64,000 bases of DNA, from NCBI RefSeq assembly GCF_027172205.1, contig NC_070614.1, positions 38,942,001 through 39,006,000 of the forward strand, read 5' to 3'. Shown piece after piece: positions 23,300 to 33,200 of this stretch; the stretch's first letter is position 1, and the number at the start of each line of letters is the position of its first letter. Source of the stretch: Podarcis raffonei (Eukaryota; Chordata; Lepidosauria; Squamata; Lacertidae). The notes below the pieces were generated by a model, which was not told where the DNA came from, made no database searches, and was given only the letters and a program-made list of their open reading frames with translations. The position numbers were made by a program, and so were the translations under genes.

Positions 23300-26200
23300 T
23301 ATTATAGATTTGAATGCTGTGCCAGGAAAAACTCCCTGCTTTATTGCAGGGTTCTGTTGATTGTATCGACAGGAATATTTCTGCCCTGCGGTAACGCTTT
23401 GGATGTGGAAAGAAATAAATCTGGGGATAATAGAATATTTGGGGCATGTACACTCATTCTCGGACTCTGCTTTTCTTCCCCTCACAGCTTGCGACAAATC
23501 TGCCTGCGGTGAGTTCATCTTGTTGCCTAGCTGGGTATTAAGAGGAGGGGAACCCGGCAATTGAAAGCAAATGAGAACTGTTGTGGTTATGTGGCGGGGA
23601 CACATAGCATGCGGCGTGGGAGCAGCTCAAGGAAGCCAGAGTCTCTCGCACGCACATGGGCCAGGGACGCTGAGGAGGATTTCTCCAGTTCTGCTGTTAG
23701 CCGTGTTTGGGCCTCAGGAGAAGAGGAAAGGATGGAGAAAATAGAGGGAGGGTTGCTAGGAGGCCATCTGTACAGCAGGAGTAGGGAAACTTTGTGATTC
23801 CAGGGGCCGCATTCCAAAGTGGACGACCTTCCGTGGGCCACACACAATGTGATTCTCAACTTTGCTCAGCCGCACACAAACCAGAGGTCTCCACATGTAC
23901 CTCTCCACATCCAGGGAAGCAAGAGGCGTTACTGCAGTTTAAGGACACATTCGAGCAAAGTAAACAAAAAAGAATCCCTGGAAATGTTAGAGGAGGTGTG
24001 GAGCAGTCCAGTGATGGGTTTGGCCTTGGGAGATTTCTAAGGGTTAGACAGAGGCGTGGATAGAGGGCTGCATTTGCCCCCTGGCACCCCGCGGCGGGAT
24101 GCGCTCCCATTGCTTGGTCCCAGCGCCTGCCAACCTAGCAGTTCGAAAGCACCCCCAGGTGCAAGTAGATAAATAGGGACCGCTTACTGGCGGGAAGGTA
24201 AACGGCGTTTCCGTGTGCTGCGCTGGCTCGCCAGATGCAGCTTTGTCACGCTGGCCACATGACCCGGAAGTGTCTCCAGACAGCGCTGGCCCCTGGCCTC
24301 TTAAGTGAGATGAGCGCACAACCCCAGAGTCTGTCAAGACTGGCCCGTACGGGCAGAGGTACCTTTACCTTTACCTTACTGACGTTGCCAACCCCTGCTG
24401 TAAAGACATTTATGAAAGCAATGGATATATTGTCAGGGCTGGATTTAGGAGAAAGACAACCAAAAGGACCGGCTTACAGGGAAGGATTAGGGGGCATTTG
24501 ACTCAGGGGGTGGGGGGCATCTATCAGAGGCAATTGATTCAACTACCCACCCAGCAACTAAAAAAAATTAGTGCCAGCAGTTCATCTTCATCTGTAAAAC
24601 AGACCCAAGTTTTGCGTTAATTTTTGTGGGTGTTTTTAATTTGACGGAATAGTAACCTAATCAGTGCCATGACTGAACAAAGAGATGCCCAAGATTCTCT
24701 TCACATTCACACCCTACGTGGCTTCCCTCAAACAATTATGGGAGCTGCAGTTTGTTAAGAGCCTCCTTACAGAGCTTCAGTTCTCAAAGTGGTTTTCAAA
24801 AAACCCAGTCTCTCTTCCTAAGGCGCTCTAGGAACTGTGGCTCTGTGAGGGGAATAGGGGAACAAATTGCCGCTCCCAGAATTCCTTGGGGAGGGAGGTC
24901 ATGACTGTTATCCTTGTGCTTTAAACGTATGGTTTCAAAGCGGCCGGGCCTAGACTGGCTTGGCTCCATATGTAGGGTTGCCATAAAAGAGAGGACAATA
25001 TGACGACCATTCAAAGCAAAGAAAGGCCATATGTCTCAATTTTTACCCCTGAAAAAGAGGAAGTGTCCTGGAAAATGAGGACACATGGCAACCCTATGCA
25101 GCCACGCACTGCCCAAGACACATAGGAAGATCCTGCCCCCATCTTGGGAATTTTGCAAATTCCTGGACTGCAGAGTGTTGGGATTGGATGTAGTGGGCCT
25201 TGCTAGAAGATTAACATCCTGGGTTCTGTAGGCGTACGTTGATACCATCCATATTACTCTCTGGCTGGTGTTTCTTCACACTTTCTCTTTCTCTTCCTCC
25301 GTTTCCCGGACTCCTGATACCTCAGGCTGGCTGAGCTATAAAGTGCTCAATTGCAAAGGATGCCAAGAGACCAGCGCCGTTTGCTTGTCGCTAAGCCAGT
25401 GCTTTGGTAGGTAGAAAGAGGAACGATTCGTTGGCCTGGGCAGTGTGTCCACGCAGGAGTTTCCGTGATATGTGGCAGAGAAAGTGGGGTCTGGGTTTGC
25501 GTGTGAGTCAGACCCACTGATGTGTTTTGGGCGGGGCCAGGATTAGGTCCCACCGACAGCAGGGTCCCAAGGCAGTCTGCACAAGCAGATCGCGACAGCC
25601 CAAGCAAAAGCAAGAACCCAAAGGTTACTCACCAGGATCCAGCAGAGGAAATCCAAAGATAAGGTAGACACGGCCCAGCACTAATATGAAGACATCATTC
25701 CAGCAGATTTCTCAGCTTGGATTTAAGCAGGAGGGGCCAGAATCCCACCCACAACGTAGCTGTAGATTCGTAGAACCAGGCAGAGGGTCTTCTTGGTAGT
25801 GGCGCCCGCCCTGTGGAACGCCTTCCCATCAGATGTCAAGGAAATAAACAACTATCTGACTTTTAGAAGACATCTGAAGGCAGTCCTGTTTAGGGAAGTT
25901 TTTAATGTTTGATGTTTTATTGTGCTTTTAATTCTGCCCAGAGTGACGGGGGAAACCCAGCCAAATGAGCGAGGTATAAATGACAAATTGTTGTTGTTGT
26001 TAAATTTCTGGAAGAAGTCCTCCTTGGGAGGAGAGTCTTGCTCACAAGGAGTCCATTTTTGAAGGTGAAGATGCTGACCTGCCTCTTCAGGTGGCCAGCG
26101 GTCCTGAGGGCTGGGGAGGCATTCTGCCTCTGAAGCAGAGCTCCCCTCCTGTGGGGTGGGACCCCTTACAGGCTTCCCTAAGAGGTCCAGGCTTCTAGAT

Positions 26201-27452
26201 GGCACTGGGTGGGGGGCTCCAGATCCTGACCTGAGGAGGAATCCTCTAGCAAGGCATGACACCCGCTTCTGGCCATTATCTCCATCCTGCAAGGAGGAGA
26301 AGGTGAGACATAAGATGAATTTGCCCCGTCATGTAGGAACAGCAGCAACGAACTCTTCCTGTTCAGCCCAATTCGCTTCAGATGGCCTGACACGGAAGTT
26401 GTAAGAAGCTGCCTTGATGGTCCAGTTTGTTTTGCTCTGCTTCCCTTCCTTGGCCAAAGTGAAGTGGTGGAAACACAAATCCCGACTCTAGGCCCAAATG
26501 CTGGCAGGAGCCCAGATTAGGATACAGGTTTCGCTTCTGGGAGAATTCATCGGAAAGGTGTTACTCTGGGTGGTGCCATGTGATACCATCTCCAGAAAAG
26601 GGCAGCACTTACTGGGTGGCCCATGGGCATTCCTACACAAATATGAAGCAGGGAGTTTTTGCAGGCCTGACTGAAGAAAAGTCAGAACTGAAGGACAAAG
26701 GGCCTAATCTGAATTTGACATGGAAGGATGATGAAATCAGTATTTAAATGGGACACCTGTGGCCTTCTGGATGCTCCCCCCATAACTGCTGACCAGGGCT
26801 GATGGGAGTTGGAGTCCTGACTTATAAGCGCTCCACAATATATTGTCTCAGAAAGCTTTACCACAGTCTTATAAGGTAGGCCGCTGTTCTTAGCCCATGT
26901 TGCAAGCGGTGGCCTGAGAGGCCTATAAACAATGAATTACGAATTCCCAGGTATCAAAAAAGGTTATTTATGTATCCCACTACTGCAGCTCGTGTTTTCT
27001 TAGCCCCCAAAGTGAAAAACAAGCGAAGTCCCAGCTAAAGAAGATTGGCAACTTAAACTGATGGAATATGCACAGCTTGTGGACCTAACATATAGACTAG
27101 GAGAACAAGAAGAACATACGTTTAAAGAAGACTGGAAAATGTTTATCAAATACATGGAGGAAAATTGTGTCCACTTGAAAATGTTGGCAGCACTGTTGAT
27201 AAATTCAACAGTGTAAATCAGTTTTGATGGATGTAATAGTGGAATACTGAATAGTTTAGTTTATATATAACATGCAGGTATTTATGTTGTGCAAAATGAA
27301 CCATGGAAAGAGGGGAAGGGAAGTCATTGATATTTTAAGGCTGTCTAAGTGAATATTCTAAAATGTAAAACAGAAATTAAATAAAAATTATTTAAACACC
27401 CCCCAAACCCCACAATGGATTACATTAAGGCTGCCTAACAAATTCATGGCAG

Positions 27453-27500
<48 letters not shown>

Positions 27501-28181
27501 CCTCCTAATCTACAACCCAGTCTCTTATGCAGTATATCATGATATATATTTTTCTGTGTGGGACTAAACACGAACTGCATTCTTTTATGGAGGTCTCCTG
27601 TTTCAAGACTCATGACTGTGTATGGGAAGAAAGAGATACCTTTAAAGCATATCAAAAACACACAGAGACCCCAATTCCTGGGAACTGCAGTTTACCACAC
27701 ACACCCCACAAAAAAACCCCTACCATTCCTGCCTCCTAAACCATCTACAGTTCCCAGGTTTCTTGGTGTATGTGTGTGTGATGTACTTTTTTCAGTGTGC
27801 TTTGAATGTATGACGTGTGCTCAGCCTAAAACACTGAATCTGGGGTCTCTGCATGCAGTGGATGCCCAGGAACGCCTCTCCCTTCGCTTTGGAAAGCCCA
27901 TAAAGGACCCCGATATCGCCAAAAATGGAGTCGCCGTTGTCCTGTGTATGGGTGGACTGTTCTTCGTGGTGATGATAGGCGTGTGAGTATAAGCAATAGA
28001 CCTTCGTGTAGCTCAGAGTCAGCTGCACTGCTCTCCCTCTCCCAGAAAGGGACCTTGAGGCGGGTTGGGGGAGCCCCAGAGGCTCCTCAAAGGGTTAGGG
28101 AGGGTTTTGGGGGGGCTCTAACTCTCTCTTTTCCCCAGGATTATCAGGTACTGGAAAAACCGGCTCTTCTTGTACATTTAG
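20905..28181 (+). CDS. IZUMO2: IZUMO2, Izumo sperm-egg fusion family member 2, 7 exons, 222 aa
   Basis: Coding exons are 20905-21142, 22810-22884, 23046-23132, 23488-23508, 25326-25406, 27859-27982 and 28139-28181, with phases 1,1,1,1,1,2. The spliced frame encodes 222 residues (human IZUMO2 is about 221). Residues 1-21 are a signal peptide, followed by the family opening GCLQCD (C23, C26). Helical exons follow, with ALLDELVEFRRKM matching the human LLEELVTLRANV segment. Then come paired cysteines C135 and C140 in a 21-nt exon and the hinge C150-x2-C153-x6-C160-x5-C166. One transmembrane helix spans about 191-211, ending in an 11-residue basic tail. There is no immunoglobulin domain, as expected for IZUMO2. 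The family acts on the sperm surface; the precise role of IZUMO2 is unsettled. Exon 3 uses the acceptor ccccaag|ACC, since the AG five bases later would break the frame. Exons 2-5 have short introns, while intron 5 is 2.5 kb. Confidence 0.93.
22509..22781 (-). mobile_element. hAT-Charlie-like MITE with 8-bp duplication, next to IZUMO2 exon 2
   Basis: Read on the minus strand it begins CAGGGGTCAGCAAAC. The direct repeats GTCTACAC and GTCTACAG flank it, matching the 8-bp hAT signature. Its right edge is only 36 bases before IZUMO2 exon 2. Confidence 0.8.
23241..23298. repeat. (AAT)n microsatellite in IZUMO2 intron 3
   Basis: About 19 uninterrupted AAT units, roughly 110 bases after the donor of exon 3. 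The sequence before it (ccctgagacctgtgggtatat) resembles a LINE 3' end, so this is likely an expanded retrotransposon tail. Confidence 0.9.
24086..24376 (+). repeat. 5'-truncated Sauria/POM-type SINE
   Basis: It lacks the tRNA-like head but keeps the body (ttggtcccagcgcctgccaa, gcaagtagataaatag) and the TTTACC tail. It lies in IZUMO2 intron 4. Confidence 0.8.
24685..24930. mobile_element. Palindromic MITE copy in IZUMO2 intron 4
   Basis: It carries caaacaattatgggagctgc, then aggaactgtggctctgtgag and ccagaattccttggggag, in the order of the 2,108-2,432 family. Confidence 0.5.
25770..26005 (+). mobile_element. L2-type LINE 3' end in IZUMO2 intron 5
   Basis: It carries gtggaacgccttcccatcag, then gaaataaacaactatctgac and ttagaagacatctgaaggca, and closes on a short GTT-rich tail. 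Confidence 0.75.
27454..27496. repeat. (AT)n microsatellite
   Basis: About 21 AT dinucleotides in IZUMO2 intron 5, 360 bases before exon 6. Confidence 0.9.
27655..27800. mobile_element. Palindromic MITE copy before IZUMO2 exon 6
   Basis: It carries caattcctgggaactgcagt and the mirrored catctacagttcccaggttt. It ends about 60 bases before exon 6. Confidence 0.5.
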
Positions 28182-28373
28182 CAGAGATCTGCCCCTTTTC
28201 TCACCCGTAAGGAAAAGGTCCTATCGAGCTTCCCAGTTGTGAAGTCTGAAATGTGGTCTGCATATCTTCATTGTAACAACCTCCAGAAATCCTTTTTTTG
28301 CCTGCAAAATTAGTGTTTTTTCTGGTTTACACCTCTTGCCCTCCAATCCTCTTCTTATCCCTCATATTCACAA

Positions 28374-28454
28374 AATAAATACACACAGACACACCCTGAT
28401 AGTTGTCTGTTTCTGTCCTCTCTTTTTGGACTGCAAATATCTGGCTTTAATAAA
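28374..28454 (+). promoter_or_regulatory. Two candidate poly(A) signals of IZUMO2
   Basis: AATAAA occurs at 28,374-28,379 and again at 28,449-28,454 (ctttaataaagtc), 193 and 268 bases after the stop codon. Either gives a short 3' UTR. Confidence 0.65.
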
Positions 28455-28909
28455 GTCTTCCTCATTCCCTCCAGCCCACAGACCAAGGTGTTTAGTGGGC
28501 ATGAAGGTGGAATTCAATTTTTTTTCATTTTAATGAGAAGCTACCCAGTTAATACTTCCTGAACCAATACGTGAACTGGAACAGACACCTGCCCTTTGAA
28601 ATTTGAACTTCACCAAATTTGCAGCCAAACGATATGTAAAAAAAATACATTATATTAAGGGGAAATGTTAGTGGAAACAAACAAACACAAATGCATCATA
28701 TGCTTTTGATGCTTACAAAAATATGTGCATTAGTCAAAACTGCATACAAGAAAGTTTTTACCAGGGGAAATTTAAACTAAGACACTGATGAATTTTCAAG
28801 AGTTTTGGGGTTTTTTTTGTTAAGTTGCAAATTGCCGTGGAAATATGGAGAACTGAATTTAAGACTGGAGAAGTGAGAAGCTTGATTGATCCATCCTTAC
28901 TGTCTAGAC

Positions 28910-29628
28910 CAGAGCTTTCCAAACTGTATTATGATGCGTTAATGTGTCGACTGCAGTGCGTAAGTGTGTCGTGCAAATGCTACCCGTGCTCTTCATGGGG
29001 CTGGAAGGGGGTTAGTTTAACCTCCACTTTCCTAGTAAAACTGAATTACCATATTTTGTTCATGTATAAGACGGTGCTTTTTGCTAAAAAAAAAAGGCAA
29101 ACATTGGGTGTTGTCTTATACATGGATAGTGAATGTAGAGGGGGGGATGTGTGATTAATGGCAGCGGCAAGCAGCAGATTGGCAGCGGCGATTGGGCAGG
29201 TGATTGGTGGCTGCTGCAAGGCCTGCTAGTGATTGGCTGTGGGTGTGGCAATTGGACAGGCAATTGGCAGTTGTGGCGAGGTGGGCAGGTGATTGGTGGC
29301 TGTGGCAAGTGGGCGGGTGGGTTGGTGGTGGCATCGAGCGGGCAGACAACTGACGGCTGCCGCGAGGTGTGCGATCGGCAGTGGCTGTGGCAAGTGATTG
29401 GCAGTGGCAGGCAGGCAGGTGAGTGACTGGTGGAAGTGACCTTTCCCACCCCCAAAAAGCTAAACAACATTTCTTAAATTTGGGTTAAAAAAAAAATAGG
29501 GGTCGTCTTATACATGGGGACTGTACATCTTTTACAGTCTTATACACTGAAAAATACGGTATTGTGTTGCAAAATGATGCATGTCTAAAAAGTGTGTCAC
29601 AGCAACATGAAAAGTTTGGAAAGCTCTG
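28910..29628. mobile_element. hAT element with 8-bp duplication GTCTAGAC, containing another MITE
   Basis: The termini CAGAGCTTTCCAAACT and AGTTTGGAAAGCTCTG are exact inverted repeats. GTCTAGAC occurs directly outside both ends (28,902-28,909 and 29,629-29,636), the 8-bp duplication of hAT transposition. Without the nested element at 29,047-29,561 the host element would be about 205 bp. Confidence 0.9.
29047..29561. mobile_element. TA-flanked MITE with an internal GATTGG minisatellite
   Basis: The ends (ta-ccatattttgttcatgtat and gaaaaatacgg-ta) match the CCGTATTTTTCGC family seen at 31,080, 33,972 and 49,283. The middle is an imperfect repeat around gtgattggtggctg, giving eight ATTGG pentamers (inverted CCAAT) between about 29,150 and 29,410. 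Confidence 0.75.
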
Positions 29629-29699
29629 GTCTAGACAGTCTGCCTGCCCTCCCAGATCTTCCTAAAATCCACCACAGGGCTCCCAACTCTCTATTCTCT

Positions 29700-30130
29700 G
29701 TCCCCTGTGCAGAGGAAGGTGACTGAGATGATCAAGGGCCTGGAAACCAAGCCTTATGAGAAACAGTTGAGGGAGCTGGGTATGTTTAACCTGAAAAAGA
29801 GGAGACTGAGAGGAGATATTGTAGCCATCTTCAAATATCTAAAGAGCCGTCACTCACATGGAAGATGGAGCAAACTTGTTTCTTCCTGCTCTGGAGGCTA
29901 GGGCCCAAACCAGTGGATTAAAGTTACAAGAAAGGAAATTTCGACTAAACATCAGGAAGAACTTTCTGACAGTAAGAGGTGGAACAGACTCCCACAAGAG
30001 ATGGTGGACTCTCCTTCCTTGGAGGTTTTTAAGCAGAGGGACGGCCATCTGTCATAGATGCTTTAGCTGAGATCACAGCATTGCAGGGGGTTTGACTAGA
30101 TGACCCTCGGGGTCCCTTCCAACTCTATGA
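29700..30130 (+). mobile_element. CR1 LINE 3' end
   Basis: The plus frame reads as the close of CR1 ORF2 (MIKGLETKPYEKQLRELGMF, NLKKRRLRGDIVAIFKYLK). It is followed by the CR1 3' segment ending ggggtcccttccaactctat. It is broken and 5' truncated. It ends about 25 bases beyond the IZUMO3 poly(A) signal, antisense to that gene. Confidence 0.85.
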
Positions 30131-30151
30131 AATAAGAAGCAAAGATGTTCT

Positions 30152-30157
30152 TTTATT
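30152..30157 (-). promoter_or_regulatory. Poly(A) signal of IZUMO3
   Basis: TTTATT on the plus strand is AATAAA on the minus strand, 85 bases after the IZUMO3 stop codon. Confidence 0.7.
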
Positions 30158-30241
30158 CCAAGTGTAAAATTTGTATTTGTTCTAACCAGCAGAAGCTCAC
30201 AGATGAGGGGGTCCTGGAAGGGTCCAGCAGCCTCTAGCACC

Positions 30242-33200
30242 CTAAAGGCGCAGTGCTTTTCGCAGCATCTGTTTCTTGTGCTTGATGCACACCCAGTACC
30301 TGGAAGTGTGGGAAGTGTGGTTAGTGGAGGCGAAGAAACTCCTGGGTCTTCTGGGTCCGGAATGGGGCCTGGTCTACACTTGGAGGCAGAATGAGGTGGC
30401 AGAATGCTGAGATGGTGGAGCAAACTATATCACTTCAGACTGCAGGTGGGAGATGCCATTTCTCTTTTTGAGGGTGTGCACATTTAAATCTCATGACTTC
30501 TTCCCCCACCCAAAAAAATCCAACAAAATGTAGGTTAAGGATGCTGGGAATTGTAGTTCTGTGAAGGGTAAACTACACTTCTCAATATATTGGGGGGGGG
30601 GGAGTCAAGTGCTTTAAATGCATGGTCTGTTCACAGCCTTAAACGCTCCTCTGCATTTGAACTCCCTGCAACACAAATCACACATCAGAGAGAAAGGCTA
30701 AAGACTTGCCCCCCCTTTTGCTGCTTCTTGCTACAATTTCAACATTCTCCAATCTCACATGGCTGCATATTTTATTTTGAGAACTGCCCCCTCCTCCATC
30801 TCTGGACATGAATTTAAACTCAGGTCTACTTTCTGGAATCCTCTATATATGCAAATACCTGCACACACGGGGGGGGGGGGGGACGGACAACCCCAGTCAA
30901 CTAACTTTCCTAGATAAACAGAAAGCAGAAATTAAGCATGTATTAACTCTGCTTGGATTTGAATGTCATCCTGTGTTCTTCAATCAAGTTTTCAAAATCT
31001 TTTGGAAATCTGGTGGCAAGAAAGGAGGGGTAATAGAAATGGGTAGGAGATTTACTCTGGAACCTTGAGGTCCAGAAACTACCGTATTTTTTGCTCTATA
31101 AGACACACTTTTCCCCTCGTAAAAAGTAAGGGGAAATGTGTGTGCGTCTTATGGAGCGAATGCAGGCTGCACAGCTATCGCTGAAGCCAGAACAGCAAGA
31201 GGGAGAGCTGTGCAGCAATCCCTCTTGCTGTTCTGGCTTCAGGAATAGCCGTGCAAAGCCTCTTCAACAACATTTGATTCAGCATATTTTTTTCCTTGTT
31301 TTCCTCCTCTAAAAACTATGTGCGTCTTATGGTCAGGTGCGTCTTATAGAGCGAAAAATACGGTAGATTTATGGGAAAAAAAGGCAGCCAATGTTCTCAG
31401 AAATCTAAATTCCACACCACATTCTATGCTTGCACTCCTTTGAAGGGCCACAGTTCAGTAGTAGCTTCAGTAAGCTCTATGGGTTGCAGGCAGTCCCAGG
31501 TTCAATCGACAGAGTCGACAGAGGTGGGTCAAGTGAATGGGAGCAGCTGGCAGCAAGAACTCCTGGGTTCCTTAGGATGCGAGAATGATGGTCCTGTGTA
31601 CCACAATAGGGTTGGTGCCCAGTGGCTTCTTTGCGAAGGAAGGCGAATGCCGGTCAGGAAACCTGAAAGTTTGGACTCTCGGATTCTACGGGAAAGGGAG
31701 GGAACTCTGCAGAGCCATTTACTCACACAAGAACAACTGAGGTCACCAACACAGACTCGCAAACAAAGAAGAGGTAAAGAACAACTTCATTATATTCTGC
31801 AAGGCGTCTGTCTTCCACTAGGGGGCAACAGAAACATCCTTTTAGCCTCTTGCGTTGGCTGGGATGAGCAACCCTCTCTTATCTTGCTCCCTGGTCCAGC
31901 CACCCAAATGGTGGCTTTCAAATGGGAGCAGGAAACGAGAGTTACAACACGTGTTGGGAACCAATTCGTAACAGCCAAGAGTGGAGGTAGCAATGGCCAC
32001 TTTGTGCACAAGTTTGGGAACAGAAGGCAGAAGCTGGAAGCCCCCCACCCGCCTCGGTCTTACCTCCACAGAGCTCTCCATCAAAACATTGGGTGGCGAT
32101 ACGTAAGCAGGTCCAGCAGTCCAGGACAGGGCCCTCAGTCACCGCTGCAGAGGGAGGAACAAGGCAGGGATCTGGGGGGCCTCGCTGGTGCATCCGGTTC
32201 CAGTCCAGGAGGCTGTGTGGGCAACTTGGGGGGGCGGAGGAAGGGCTCTGATGGGGGAGGGAGTCTGATACTTACTGCAATCCTCAGAACAAGCTGAAGG
32301 GTGAGGGTGGAAGAAAAGAGAGAGGCCTGGTTTAGAGACCTAAAACCCAGGCAGAGGGAGTCTCACTTAGCTGGCATGCAATTAACAATTACGTGCAAGC
32401 AATCAACTCGAAGTTTGGCACGTCATAACCCACCTCTGCCTACCAGTGCCACAGCAATTCAGTTCCCCCTTTTATAACGAAGTTCTTCCTCCAAGTGAGC
32501 ACGTTCTGCCCAAAATACAAATATGTATATTTTAAATCTACGTCTGGCGCAGCAAGTCACCTGCTCTTTTCTTGCTCCCCCATCTGCAGACCTCACTGAA
32601 CTGATGATGTTTAATGCAGGAATTTGTTACACAGTAATTATTCTTGCGTTTGTTATCGCTCTGTATTTAGCCGTTTACAGTGGTACCTCAGGTTACATAC
32701 CCTTCAGGTTACATACTCCGCTAACCCAGAAATAGTGCTTCAGGTTAAGAACTTTGCTTCAGATTGAGAACAGAAATCGTGCTCTGGCGGCGCAGCAGCA
32801 GCAGGAGGCCCCATTAGCTAAAGTGGTGCTTCAGGTTAAGAACAAGACTGCCAGTAGCGGTATTTTATACATAGGGAGAGGGCACCCCTGGCCCACCCTG
32901 AGCCCCAACCCTGACCCCAGGATTCCCGGATAAAGGGGGAAGTGAAGGTCAGGGCAGTGGGTTAGAATAAGAGGTGCTGGTGCCTTTAACTGCCCTGGTT
33001 TCCCTTCCCGACTGGTACCGAGGTCGGCAAATTTCTCCAGCGACTGCTGCAGGCGCCTTCGCAGAGATACCCGGAGCTGATACAGGGAGAGTTGCCACAG
33101 GAAGACGCCTGAGGAAGGAAACCGAGCTTAAGGTTTGTTAGAGGGAGATAATTCCTAAGATGCTGGGTTAGAATTTTAGCCTGGCAAAGCTGCACAGCAC

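Noticed and set aside
31371-32297. 308-residue plus-strand open frame
   Set aside because: It is antisense to three real IZUMO3 exons (31,727-32,293) and begins in a MITE; no domain is visible.
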